Source: Acidimicrobiia bacterium (GTDB taxonomy: Bacteria > Actinomycetota > Acidimicrobiia > Acidimicrobiales > Bin134). From it: DNA of 64,000 nt. The notes below the pieces were generated by a model. That model saw only the letters and a program-made list of their open reading frames with translations, was not told the origin of the DNA and ran no database searches. The DNA lies in the NCBI GenBank assembly GCA_022819825.1, contig JAJEGM010000053.1, forward strand, positions 208,004-272,003, read 5' to 3'. Of the stretch, positions 19,976 to 29,952 are shown piece by piece; the stretch's first letter is position 1; each line of letters opens with the position of its first letter. The translations under genes and the position numbers were made by a program.

Positions 19976-20737
19976 CTAGGCGGCAAATGCCGCCTTCAGA
20001 TCAGTGGCCAACTCTGGGCGGCAGATGAGGATGCCCCATTGGGCTAGATCGCGGCGGTTGTAGCGGAGCGGGGAGCCGTCTAGGTGGGAAGCGTGCAGTC
20101 CAGCGGCCAGGGCGATGGCCACCGGGGCGCAGGTGTCCCATTCGTAGAGGCCGCCGGCGTGAACCCAGGCGTCGGCCTCGCCGGTGACTACGGCCATGGC
20201 CTTCACCCCGGCGGAACCCACGCCGTACACATCGGCGTCCAAATGGCGGGCCAGGCGATGGCCGTCCCACCGCACCCGAGAGCGCGACATCACTACTAGC
20301 GGCCGCTTTCGGCCAGAATCAGCGGGAGGCCCGTCGGGGCTCATGGTGCTGAATGTGCGGCCCCAGGGAGGCACCGAAACCGCCCCGGCTGCTGGTTCGC
20401 CGTTCACTGCCAGCCCGACGTGGACTGCCCAGGTGTCGCTCCACTGGTCGGCGTAGTCGGATGAGCCATCCAACGGGTCGACGATCCACACCCGCTCAGC
20501 CTCTAGGCGGGCTCCGTCGTCACGCCCTTCCTCCGACAGCACCATGTCGTCTGGCCTGAGCTGGGCCAACGCCCCGGTGAGATAGCGATGGCTGAGTTGG
20601 TCCCCCGCCATCTCCCGGTGGAGGTAGCCAGCTCGGGATTCCTCCATCTCGTCTGAAAGGGCCTGGAGCTGCTCCCCTGCCTGCTGGGCCAACCAGTGGG
20701 CGAGTTCGTGGTCACTCGGTTCTGGGGTCTCGGTCAC
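19976..20737 (-). CDS. Inositol monophosphatase / 3'(2'),5'-bisphosphate nucleotidase-like
   Basis: 253-residue Mg2+-dependent phosphatase of the FIG superfamily: LSEEGRDD (metal-binding Glu), WIVDPLDGSSDY (metal site; DGS instead of the more common DGT) and YEWDTCAP near the C-terminus. The sequence is closest in style to CysQ, which recycles PAP from sulfate assimilation. GTG 20737 overlaps the upstream stop by GTGA, so it is co-translated with the MaoC-like gene. The physiological substrate cannot be set without comparison. Confidence 0.85.
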   Translation of the reverse strand: MTETPEPSDHELAHWLAQQAGEQLQALSDEMEESRAGYLHREMAGDQLSHRYLTGALAQLRPDDMVLSEEGRDDGARLEAERVWIVDPLDGSSDYADQWSDTWAVHVGLAVNGEPAAGAVSVPPWGRTFSTMSPDGPPADSGRKRPLVVMSRSRVRWDGHRLARHLDADVYGVGSAGVKAMAVVTGEADAWVHAGGLYEWDTCAPVAIALAAGLHASHLDGSPLRYNRRDLAQWGILICRPELATDLKAAFAA

Positions 20738-21720
20738 GGGGCCAGCACAATCGGACGCCAGTCGAGCACAGGCACTGGATCTGCCCCGTCTCGTTCTGCC
20801 TGCACGATCACCGTGAAGGCCAATAGACGGCCATTGGCCACCGGCTCGGCCGCATTGAGGGTGGCGGCCACATCCACCACGTCGCCCTCGAAAACTGGGC
20901 CGGTGTGGTCGCAGAGATGCCAGCCCACCACAGTGGCCGCGGTAGGCACTAGGCGTACCAACCCGGCCTGGGCCAGTCCCACGGTGTGCCCGCCATACAC
21001 CAGGCGCTTTCCCCCCTGGCCCAGCGACGCATCCCTATGAATTGGGGCCAGGTTTTGGGTGAGCCGTACCAGGGCGGGGGCATCGGTCACCGTGTCGCGC
21101 AGCGGATCGCGGTGGGTTTCCCCGATCGCCCACTCCTGCGGCACCCCCAGCGGGCTCAGATCCCAGTCTGCGGGGGCGACCTCCACAAACGAGGTCATGT
21201 CGATCTCATTGGGAGTTCCTCCGAGATCGTCTTCGTGCCCTGTGAGGGCATCAGAGCGGCGGCGAACAAGGGCGCATCGCTCGAAGTCCAGCACCAGGCG
21301 GCCTTGATCGTCGACCGTTTGCATGCCGAGCAGCACCAAGCCCCGAGGAGGCCGGTCGGGCCGGGCGGAGGCCTCTCGCAGGCCCCGAACGGTCACCGTC
21401 GTGGTTAGAGTCTCCCCCACTCGTACAGTGCGCAGTTGGCGCACGCCCCGGTAGAACAGGTTGGCCACCACCTTGCGGGTGGCCACGGTGGATTGGCCGA
21501 TGGCCACTTGCAATACCAATGCAGGGTTGACCACCGATCCGGGCTCTCCGGTAATGGCCTCGGCCAACGGGCGGCTCAGGCTGATGGCCAAGGGATCGCC
21601 GCAAATTGCCTGGTAGACCGCGGCTTCACCGGGACCGATCGTGATAGCTGGGGCAGGATCAAGTGGCTGGCCCACTTCAAAATCCTCGAACCAGGGACCG
21701 TCTCCTGCCGGTAGAACCAC
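20734..21720 (-). CDS. MaoC-like double hot-dog dehydratase
   Basis: 328 residues consisting of two hot-dog domains. The first starts with WFEDFEVGQPLDPAPAITI and the second contains the hydratase-like region NLAPIHRDA and YGGHTVGLAQAG. The Asp-x4-His dyad of R-hydratase 2 is not evident in the usual form, so it may bind or dehydrate a CoA ester. GTG 21720 is used. Translationally coupled to the downstream phosphatase gene by GTGA; there is no obvious metabolic link between the two. Confidence 0.75.
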   Translation of the reverse strand: MVLPAGDGPWFEDFEVGQPLDPAPAITIGPGEAAVYQAICGDPLAISLSRPLAEAITGEPGSVVNPALVLQVAIGQSTVATRKVVANLFYRGVRQLRTVRVGETLTTTVTVRGLREASARPDRPPRGLVLLGMQTVDDQGRLVLDFERCALVRRRSDALTGHEDDLGGTPNEIDMTSFVEVAPADWDLSPLGVPQEWAIGETHRDPLRDTVTDAPALVRLTQNLAPIHRDASLGQGGKRLVYGGHTVGLAQAGLVRLVPTAATVVGWHLCDHTGPVFEGDVVDVAATLNAAEPVANGRLLAFTVIVQAERDGADPVPVLDWRPIVLAP

Positions 21721-21777
21721 GCCCCGCAGTAAACCACGCCAGAGGGTGATAACCGGAACTGGCGTTAGGGTCTGGCC

Positions 21778-22677
21778 ATGACAGCAGCTTCACCCGAGGA
21801 AGTCCCGGCCATCATCGAGGTGGCCATCAACGGAATCACCAGCCCCGAAATCAATCCCAACGTGCCCTTGAGCCCTGAGGCAATCGCCGCCGATGCTCTG
21901 GCCTGCATCGAGGGGGGTGCGGCCATCATTCACACCCACAACCACGACATCAGCCTTACTGGCCGCGATGCCGCCGACCCCTACATCGAGGCTATGACCC
22001 CGGTGCTAGCCGCCCGTCCTGACGCCCTGTGGTACCCCACACTCACCTCTGGGAACCATCAGGCCAAGTACGCCCACATGGCCATGATCGCCGAGGAACT
22101 GCCCCTGCGAATGGTGGCCGTGGACCCCGGCTCCACCAACATCGGCGGCGCCGGGCCCGACGGCCTCCCGGTGGGCGGCACCTACAAGAACGACTATGCG
22201 GAAATCCGGGCCAGCTTCGACTTGTGCCGCGACAACGGCTGGGCCCCGGCGATGGCCATTTACGAGCCCGGATTCCTGCAATGCGTGCTCACCTACCATC
22301 GGGTCGGCCAGTTGCCTGCGGGCTCGATGGCCAAGCTCTACTTCGGCGCCGAGTGGGGGCTCTCCCGCCGCTCCAAGGGGGTCACCTTCGGGTTGCCCCC
22401 TACCAAGCACGCCCTGCTGGCCTATCTGGACATGCTGGAGGGCACCGACATCCCCTGGTCGGTGTCGGTTTGGGGCGGCGACCTCATGGCCACCCCGGTC
22501 GCTCGGCTGGCCCTCGAACTCGGCGGCCACCTCCATGTGGGCATCGAGGAGTTCTACGACCCCGACCGCTCCCCCACCAATCAGGAGCTCTTGTCTGAAG
22601 CCGTGGCCCTGTGCAACGAGGTCGGCCGCCCTCTGGCCACCTGTGACGAGACAGCCGAAATGCTGGAGCTGCCCTAG
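21778..22677 (+). CDS. BKACE-family (DUF849) beta-keto acid cleavage enzyme
   Basis: 299-residue TIM-barrel protein of the family typified by 3-keto-5-aminohexanoate cleavage enzyme, which transfers an acetyl unit from a beta-keto acid to acyl-CoA. The Zn-binding pair appears in IIHTHNHD; the usual HxHxR is replaced here by HTHNH, which suggests a divergent subgroup. LYFGAEWGLSRRSKG and the late HVGIEEFYD are also visible. ATG 21778 is preceded by TAGGGT with a six-base gap. Convergent with the FAH gene (4 bases). Confidence 0.85.
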   Translation: MTAASPEEVPAIIEVAINGITSPEINPNVPLSPEAIAADALACIEGGAAIIHTHNHDISLTGRDAADPYIEAMTPVLAARPDALWYPTLTSGNHQAKYAHMAMIAEELPLRMVAVDPGSTNIGGAGPDGLPVGGTYKNDYAEIRASFDLCRDNGWAPAMAIYEPGFLQCVLTYHRVGQLPAGSMAKLYFGAEWGLSRRSKGVTFGLPPTKHALLAYLDMLEGTDIPWSVSVWGGDLMATPVARLALELGGHLHVGIEEFYDPDRSPTNQELLSEAVALCNEVGRPLATCDETAEMLELP

Positions 22678-22681
22678 CGGC

Positions 22682-23506
22682 CTAGACGCAAGGGTTGTCC
22701 ATTGCGCCGAGACCCTCGATCTCGGAGCGGATCACATCCCCGGGCTTGAGGTAAACGCCTTGGGCATGGCCGACCCCTCCGGGGGTGCCGGTGAAGATGA
22801 GGTCTCCGGGGTGCAGGGTAAGGATGGTTGACAGGTATGCCACCATCTCCGCCACCGGGCGCATGAGGAAGCTGGTGCGGCTGTTTTGGCGCAAGTCGCC
22901 GTTGACTTCGCAGGAGATGGCCAAATCGTCGGGGTTTTCCACCAAGTCGGGGCTCACCAGTGCAGGGCCGATGGGGCCAAACGACTCCCGTGACTTGCCC
23001 AGGGAGAACTGAGGCGGGGAGGCCGCGGTCTGCAAGGCCCGGTCGGAGATGTCCTGGCCGATCATCAGCCCGGCTATCCGGTCCCAAGCCTGAGCTTCGT
23101 CCGCCGCACGGGTTTCGATGCCGATCACCACAACCAGCTCGCATTCGTAGTCGCAGTGTTCGCCCACCAACTTCACCGGCGCGGCCGGCCCAACCAGGCA
23201 GGTGGGGAACTTGGTGAACACCACCGGTGCCTCACTGGCGGTCCGGCCCATGGGGTCGACCCGATCGATCTCCTCGATATGGTCCCGGTAGTTCAGCCCG
23301 TAGCCGAACACCTGCTGTGGGTTGGGAACCGGGGGGCCTAGCTCGGCTGGGCTCACCTGGCCGTCGGGCAAGCCCCGGTTGGCCCAGAGGCGGTGGAGAT
23401 CGTCAATGTCGGCCAAGGCGTCCATCGGATCCATGCCCATCGCCCAGAAGTCGGCGCCGTCCAGCAGCACCGCCTCTCCCGCCCGGTTTGCCAATCGATA
23501 GCTCAT
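22682..23506 (-). CDS. Fumarylacetoacetate hydrolase family protein
   Basis: 274 residues with the FAH fold signatures: GYGLNYRDH near the start of the catalytic domain, the metal ligands in DYECELVVVIG, and DLIFTGTPGGVG at the end. Typical substrates are acylpyruvates or 2-keto-enoic acids formed in ring cleavage. The lone ATG 23506 lies 17 bases downstream of the OYE-type gene, making a two-gene transcript likely. Exact substrate unknown. Confidence 0.87.
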   Translation of the reverse strand: MSYRLANRAGEAVLLDGADFWAMGMDPMDALADIDDLHRLWANRGLPDGQVSPAELGPPVPNPQQVFGYGLNYRDHIEEIDRVDPMGRTASEAPVVFTKFPTCLVGPAAPVKLVGEHCDYECELVVVIGIETRAADEAQAWDRIAGLMIGQDISDRALQTAASPPQFSLGKSRESFGPIGPALVSPDLVENPDDLAISCEVNGDLRQNSRTSFLMRPVAEMVAYLSTILTLHPGDLIFTGTPGGVGHAQGVYLKPGDVIRSEIEGLGAMDNPCV

Positions 23507-23523
23507 CGCCAGTCCATAGAGAG

Positions 23524-25530
23524 CTAGAGCGCGGCGGCCAGCTCGACCGCTGACTTCATGGCACCCTCCAGGAAACCGGGCTGAGCGCAGTCGCCCACTG
23601 CATGGACTTCAGCTCCAGCAGACCGCAACTCGTCGGCCAGCGACGTGTCTGGAGCTAGTTCCGAGGTCACAACCACCAGATCAGCGGGCGTCGTCTGCTC
23701 CTCACCGTTGGAGCGCCACACCACCCCTTCGTCGGTGACTGCCACCACCTGCGCGCCGGTAACCAGGTTCACCCCTGCTTGGCCGAGGTCGTTGACCACT
23801 CGCCAGCGGCCAGGGAGCCCCAGAGAAAAGCCGAACGCCGGACCGGACTCGATGAGCGTTACCTCGGCCCCTTGGTGGTGGGCGGTCTCCGTCACCCCGA
23901 TGCCGGGCAGGTCTCCGCCCAGCACAGCCACCCGGGCGGCATCCAATGAAGCGCCGTCGAGAAGCCAAGGAGCCAAATCGTCCACCCCCCAAACCTGGGG
24001 GCCATCGATGCCGTCCACATCGGGACGGCCCCACCGGCCGCCCACTGCGACCACCACTGCATCGGGCGAGAGCGCGCTTGCCCCGGCTGCGTCCAGGCGG
24101 GTGTTGAGCCGCACATCCACTCCGAGCTGATCGAGCTGGCGCTCGAACCACTCCATGAGCTCGGCGTTCACGTCGCTGGTGGCCGACGCCAGCGCCCATC
24201 GGCCGCCCAGCCGATCAGATGCGTCGGCCAGGATCACCTCATGGCCCCGCAGGGCAGCCACCCGGGCAGTCTCCATGCCCGAGGGCCCTCCGCCGATCAC
24301 CAGCACCTTTTTGGCAGCCGACGCGGCCTCAGCGGTGAGCTCATCCTCCCTCCCCAGAAAGCCATTTCCCGCGCACCGAGTTCCCACTCGCAAGAAGATG
24401 TTGCCAATGCAGCGGTAGTGGTACACGCAGGGACGCACGTCTTCGGACTGGCCCGCGGCCAGCTTGTTGGGCAGGTCGGGATCGGCCAGGATCTTGCGGC
24501 CCATGGCCACAAAGTCGTATCTCCCCTCGGCTATGTGGCGATCGGCCGATTCGGGACTGATCCGTCCCACGGCAATGATCGGCACGTCCACTTCGGCCTT
24601 CACTGCGGCCGCATTGGGCACCAGCAGCTCGGGCACGTGGGGGCCGTAGGAGTCGGTTGGTCCGGTGGCGATGCCCGGATCGTGGTAGGCCGACACGTGG
24701 ATGGCGTCGGCCCCCGCCGCGGCTGCAACCCGGGCGTTGTGCAGGGCGTCGTCTAGGACGGTGCCGTCAATGCCCACCTCGGTGCTGTTAAGCCGCACCC
24801 ACACCGGGTAGTCGTCGCCCACCCGCCGGCGGGTCTCAGTGAGGATCTCCTCCAGGAAACGAGCCCGGTTCTCTACCGGCCCGCCGTATTCGTCGTCTCG
24901 GGTGTTGATGGTGGGCGATAAGAAGGCGTCGATGAGATAGCCGTGGCCACCGTGCAGCTCCACCGCGTCCACTCCGGCCTCTCGGGCCCGCACGGTGGCT
25001 GCCGCGAATTGGTCGATAACCGTGGCGATGTCGTTGTGGTCCATCACCCGGTAATGGGGGTTGGACGTGGGCGCCATGAAGGGTTCGGCCATCATGGCCC
25101 CTTCTTCGGCGGTGACCATCCCGTAGAGGGGGTCGATGGTCATCGGCCCCGGCTCTGACGGCACCCACATAGGGCGCCCGGCCATGGTGTCCTGAAGACC
25201 CATCTTGCCGGCGTGGGTGAGCTGCATGGCGATCTTGCCGCCATGGTTGTGGACCCGATCGGCGGCCCGCTTCCACGATGGGATGAACCGGTCTTCTGAG
25301 ATGGCGGTCTGGCGCTTGTTGGAACAGCCCACCGGATGGGCTACGCCCACCGAACCCAGCATGACCACGGCCATCCCCCCTTTGGCCCGCGCCTCCAGGT
25401 AGGCCGCCTGGTCGTCGGAAACCTCTCCGTTCTCGTCGCCCAACTCCTCCCCCATCGGGGCCATGATCAGCCGGTTGCGCAGTTCCAGAGCGCCAATGCG
25501 CCCCGGTGACAGCAGATGCTCGTAGCTCAT
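23524..25530 (-). CDS. Old yellow enzyme/2,4-dienoyl-CoA reductase-type oxidoreductase
   Basis: 668-residue flavoprotein like 2,4-dienoyl-CoA reductase and trimethylamine dehydrogenase. FMN-binding TIM barrel (residues 1-360; LIMAPMGEE, QLTHAGKMG, ELHGGHGYLIDAFLSP, VGRISPESAD), then an Fe-S region, then FAD/NAD Rossmann domains (VLVIGGGPSGMETA, VAVLGGDLPGI). The Fe-S segment has Cys at 368, 374 and 386 but His (371) where the second cluster Cys is expected. The start is in a triplicated 17-base unit; ATG 25530 has AGGAG in the preceding copy. Confidence 0.9.
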   Translation of the reverse strand: MSYEHLLSPGRIGALELRNRLIMAPMGEELGDENGEVSDDQAAYLEARAKGGMAVVMLGSVGVAHPVGCSNKRQTAISEDRFIPSWKRAADRVHNHGGKIAMQLTHAGKMGLQDTMAGRPMWVPSEPGPMTIDPLYGMVTAEEGAMMAEPFMAPTSNPHYRVMDHNDIATVIDQFAAATVRAREAGVDAVELHGGHGYLIDAFLSPTINTRDDEYGGPVENRARFLEEILTETRRRVGDDYPVWVRLNSTEVGIDGTVLDDALHNARVAAAAGADAIHVSAYHDPGIATGPTDSYGPHVPELLVPNAAAVKAEVDVPIIAVGRISPESADRHIAEGRYDFVAMGRKILADPDLPNKLAAGQSEDVRPCVYHYRCIGNIFLRVGTRCAGNGFLGREDELTAEAASAAKKVLVIGGGPSGMETARVAALRGHEVILADASDRLGGRWALASATSDVNAELMEWFERQLDQLGVDVRLNTRLDAAGASALSPDAVVVAVGGRWGRPDVDGIDGPQVWGVDDLAPWLLDGASLDAARVAVLGGDLPGIGVTETAHHQGAEVTLIESGPAFGFSLGLPGRWRVVNDLGQAGVNLVTGAQVVAVTDEGVVWRSNGEEQTTPADLVVVTSELAPDTSLADELRSAGAEVHAVGDCAQPGFLEGAMKSAVELAAAL

Positions 25531-25564
25531 AGATGCTCCTAGCTCATTGATGCTCGTAGCTCAT
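25515..25564 (-). repeat. Triplicated 17-base unit containing the start codon of the OYE-type gene
   Basis: Three near-identical 16-17-base copies at 25515-25530, 25532-25547 and 25549-25564. Read on the minus strand each begins with ATGAGCTA(C/G)GAGCATC. The outer copies are MSYEH-coding; the middle copy carries a single C-to-G change that turns TAC into TAG and creates an AGGAG ribosome-binding sequence in front of the real start. Confidence 0.9.
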
Positions 25565-25687
25565 GGCCCCATCATGGCCCATTGTTGGCAATCCGGTCAG
25601 AACCAAAGAGCCTCTGCGACTGTTGGCAGCCGCCACCGGAGGGTTTATGACTGCTACCCGGCATCTCCCTAGCCGTAACCTGCCTGA

Positions 25688-26634
<947 letters not shown>

Positions 26635-26635
<1 letters not shown>

Positions 26636-27429
26636 TGGCCCGCGCCGCGGTGGTTCCCAGTACAAGGCTGGCGGTGGAGTACTGGCTATTGACTTATCGC
26701 CGCAACTGGAAGGGATCGATCCTCACCAGCTTCTTGAGCCCGGTCCTGTTCCTAGCGGCCATGGGCCTGGGCCTGGGTTCGCTGGTCGATGCCGAGGTCG
26801 GTTCCGGTCGAGACCTGGGCGGGCTTGACTATCTGGACTTCCTGGCCCCTGGGCTTTTGGCCGGCAACGCCATGATGCTGGCCGTCAACGAGTCCACCTA
26901 TCCGGTGCTGGGCGGCTTCAAGTGGTACCGCACATATATGGCCATGGCCGCCTCCCCGCTGCGGGGCCGCGACATCCTGCTAGGCCACTTCGCCTATATG
27001 GCCTTCCGGGTGACGTTGGCCAGCTTCGTGTTCTTGGGGGTCATGGCCGCATTCCGGTCGGTGTCGTCGCCGCTGGCGGTGTTGGCCCCGTTCTGCGCCG
27101 CCCTGTGCGGCATGGCCTTTGCCACTCCCACCGCGGCTTTCGTCGCCACTCGGATCAACGCTGACAACTTCAGCACCTACACCCGATTCGTGATCATGCC
27201 CATGTTCTTGTTCTCGGGGATCTTCTATCCGGTATCCCAACTCCCCATCGTGCTTGAGCAGCTCGCCTGGCTCACTCCGGTGTGGCACGGGGTGAGGCTG
27301 TGCCGGGCGTTGAGCACCGGAAGCGGAGTGAATTGGGAGTTGGCCGGTCATTTGGCCTATCTGGTGGCGCTAATACTTGCTGGCACGCTGGTCGCCAGCC
27401 GGACCTTTACCAAGAGGCTGTACGAATGA
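26635..27429 (+). CDS. ABC-2 type transporter permease
   Basis: 264-residue integral membrane protein with six predicted hydrophobic segments, including the FLFSGIFYPVSQLP stretch characteristic of ABC-2 permeases. Its ATG overlaps the ATPase stop by one base (TGATG). Pairs with the following permease as a heterodimeric exporter. Confidence 0.9.
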
Positions 27430-28253
27430 GCCTGGTTAGCCAGGGGCGCCGACCCAACCGGCTGGGATTGGCCGCGACGGCGGGCTTGCTGCCGTCACGG
27501 CGATTCGCCCGCGTCGTGGAGCGGAACATCACCGTGTACCGACGCACCTGGGTCACGTTGTTGTCCGGGTTCTTCGAGCCGGTCTTCTACCTGCTGTCCA
27601 TCGGAATCGGAATTGGAGAGTTGGTAGGCGATGTCACCGTGGGAGGACGAACCGTCGACTACCGCACGTTCGTGGCCCCGGGGCTGCTGGCCACCTCGGC
27701 CATGAACGGCACCTTCTACGACAGCACGATGAACATGTACTACAAGCTCACCTGGGCCAAGATCTACGACGCCGTGCTAGCCACCCCGGTGGGCGTGGTG
27801 GATTTGGCCCTGGGCGAGATGGGCTGGTCGGTGCTGCGGGCCACCCTCTATTCCGGCGGCTTCCTGGGCATCATGGCCGGACTCGGCCTGGTGGACTCGT
27901 TCTGGGCCATTGCCGCATTGCCGGGAGCGACACTCAGCGGCTTCACATTCGCCGCCCTGGGCATGGCCGCCACCAGCTACATGCGGAGCTGGAACGACCT
28001 CGACCTGGTAACCGTGCCGCTCATCGTGCAGTTCCTGTTCTCCGCCACCTTCTTCCCGCTTGACACCTACCCCCGCGCCGTGCAATTCCTAGTGCAGGCC
28101 ACCCCCCTCTACCACGGCGTAGCCATGGAACGAGCCTTCATCGCCGGCGACATCAGCCTCGACCTACTCACCCACATCGCCTACTTGCTGGCCCTAGCCG
28201 CCGCCGGCGCTTTCATAGCCAGCCGCCGCCTCGGCCAACTTCTGACCCCGTAA
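27426..28253 (+). CDS. ABC-2 type transporter permease
   Basis: 275-residue membrane protein with the same organisation as its upstream partner (FLFSATFFPLDTYP corresponds to FLFSGIFYPVSQLP). ATG 27426 overlaps the preceding stop by ATGA; an upstream in-frame start would lie within the previous gene and is not used. Converges with the next minus-strand gene, seven bases between stops. Confidence 0.9.
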   Translation: MSLVSQGRRPNRLGLAATAGLLPSRRFARVVERNITVYRRTWVTLLSGFFEPVFYLLSIGIGIGELVGDVTVGGRTVDYRTFVAPGLLATSAMNGTFYDSTMNMYYKLTWAKIYDAVLATPVGVVDLALGEMGWSVLRATLYSGGFLGIMAGLGLVDSFWAIAALPGATLSGFTFAALGMAATSYMRSWNDLDLVTVPLIVQFLFSATFFPLDTYPRAVQFLVQATPLYHGVAMERAFIAGDISLDLLTHIAYLLALAAAGAFIASRRLGQLLTP

Positions 28254-28260
28254 GGAATGC

Positions 28261-28617
28261 TCAGTCGGGCTGGCGGATGATGGTTCCAGGCTCTATGCCG
28301 GAGTCAGGGCCGATGCCATCGAGTTTGAGGGCCATGAGCATGTGGAACTCGTCCTCGTTCTGCACGGTGTGGTCGATGGAGGCAACCGATGTGGATACTG
28401 CCTGATCGCCGACGTCAACCACAAGGGCGTCGCCCACTTGAACTCGGCCGGCAGTGGCCCGCCCGATGACGAAGAAATCGTCGGCTGACATGGCCTCGGT
28501 GCGCACCACCTCAAGTTGGAACAACTCTTTGCTGCGGCGCCACCGCTTGAAGAACGTCCGCCAGTTGCGGGGCTGGTCGTCCCACTCCCCCTCCACGATG
28601 CCCGGCGAGTTGCTCAC
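28261..28617 (-). CDS. Small protein resembling a translation-factor domain 2 (EF-Tu-like beta barrel)
   Basis: 118 residues. The segment FFVIGRATAGRVQVGDALVV followed by SVASIDHTVQ has the pattern of the OB-like domain 2 of GTPase translation factors, but no GTPase motif exists. GTG 28617 is preceded by TAGTTT seven bases upstream and lies 18 bases from the divergent amidohydrolase start. The function is unknown; similar stand-alone proteins occur in actinobacteria. An upstream ATG extension would overlap the divergent gene. Confidence 0.6.
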   Translation of the reverse strand: MSNSPGIVEGEWDDQPRNWRTFFKRWRRSKELFQLEVVRTEAMSADDFFVIGRATAGRVQVGDALVVDVGDQAVSTSVASIDHTVQNEDEFHMLMALKLDGIGPDSGIEPGTIIRQPD

Positions 28618-28635
28618 AATTGGCAAACTAGTGCA

Positions 28636-29841
28636 ATGAGTGACCGCTACACCATCATCTCGGCTGACTGCCATGCCGGCGCCAACCACGAGACCTACCG
28701 CGGATTTCTCGAGTCGAAGTACCACGACGATTTCGACGCCTGGCGGGAGAAGTACCGCAACCCATTCCGCGACCTCCAAGACGGGGGCCGGGTGCGCAAC
28801 TGGGACAACGAGCGCCGTCTAAGCGACCTGTACGCCGACGGGCAGGTGGGCGAGGTGGTGTTCCCCAACACCGTGCCCCCATTCTTCCCCAGCTTCATCC
28901 TGTTCGCCCGCCCGCCCCGAGCCGATCAGCTTGAGCACCGCTTGGCCGGGATCCGGGCCCACAACCGCTGGCTGGCCGACTGGTGCGCCCAGTACCCCGA
29001 CCAGCGGGCCGGGATCGGCCAGACCTTCTTGAACGACGTGGACGAGGCCATCAAAGACGTGGAGTTCATCGCCGCCAACAACCTGCGTGGTGGTGTACTC
29101 ATTTCCGCCATCCCGCCCGACTGCAAAGACCTCGCCCCCCTGTACGACCCGGCGTACGACCCATTCTGGGCCGCCTGTGAAGACCTCGGTGTGATCGTGA
29201 ACAGTCACGGCGGCACCGGCGTGCCCAACTACGGCAAGTACTCGGTGTCCGACCTGCTGTTCATCACCGAGGTGAGCTTCTACTCCCACCGGCCCTTCTA
29301 CCAGCTGCTGCTGTCGGGGGTGTTCGAGCGCTTCCCCAAGCTCAAGTTCGTGATGACCGAGCAGGGCTGCGCCTGGCTGGTGGGGGCACTGTCCCACATG
29401 GACGAGACCCTGGCCAAGATCCGCGACACCGGCCGCATGGGCGAGATGCGCTACGACGAGAGCCACATCCTGCCCAAGAGCGCAACCGAGTACTTCCAGC
29501 AGAACTGCTGGGTGGGAATCAGCCAGCCGGGCCACGAAGACGCCGCCGCCCGCGAGGTGCTGGGTTCGCACAAGGTGATGTGGGGGTCTGACTACCCCCA
29601 CAACGAGGGCACCGGGCCCTATACCCGCGAGCACCTGCGCCAGGTGTTCTGCGACACCGACCCGATGGAACTCCAACAGATTCTGGCCGGCAACGCCGCC
29701 GACCTGTACGGGTTCGACCTCGACGCCCTGGCCCCGCTGGCCGCCCAGCACGGCCCGACTCACGACGAGATCGCCGTCCCCCTCAATCAATTGCCCGCTG
29801 AGCCCAACGAAGCGCTGCTCAAGAACGTCATCGCCGCCTGA
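28636..29841 (+). CDS. Amidohydrolase family 2 metal-dependent hydrolase
   Basis: 401 residues. Starts with MSDRYTIISADCHAG (the metal motif position held by DCH), and ends with the family's HKVMWGSDYPHNEG segment containing the catalytic Asp. YNxxLADW-like helix appears as HNRWLADWC. It is the second of three such proteins in the window and most resembles amidohydrolases of alicyclic or aromatic acid pathways. Divergent from the small beta-barrel gene. Substrate unknown. Confidence 0.87.
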   Translation: MSDRYTIISADCHAGANHETYRGFLESKYHDDFDAWREKYRNPFRDLQDGGRVRNWDNERRLSDLYADGQVGEVVFPNTVPPFFPSFILFARPPRADQLEHRLAGIRAHNRWLADWCAQYPDQRAGIGQTFLNDVDEAIKDVEFIAANNLRGGVLISAIPPDCKDLAPLYDPAYDPFWAACEDLGVIVNSHGGTGVPNYGKYSVSDLLFITEVSFYSHRPFYQLLLSGVFERFPKLKFVMTEQGCAWLVGALSHMDETLAKIRDTGRMGEMRYDESHILPKSATEYFQQNCWVGISQPGHEDAAAREVLGSHKVMWGSDYPHNEGTGPYTREHLRQVFCDTDPMELQQILAGNAADLYGFDLDALAPLAAQHGPTHDEIAVPLNQLPAEPNEALLKNVIAA

Positions 29842-29952
29842 CAGGGCTGGTCGACAACAGAGCTAGCCGCATTGGCCTGATCCACACGCGTCTTTCGGCA
29901 AGCCCAAGAGAGCCAAGGGGAACCAAAGACCATCACTGGGCGTCGTTGCCAG

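Noticed and set aside
25515..25564. Three 17-base repeats as a CRISPR fragment
   Set aside because: No spacers, contiguous units, and they cover a start codon.
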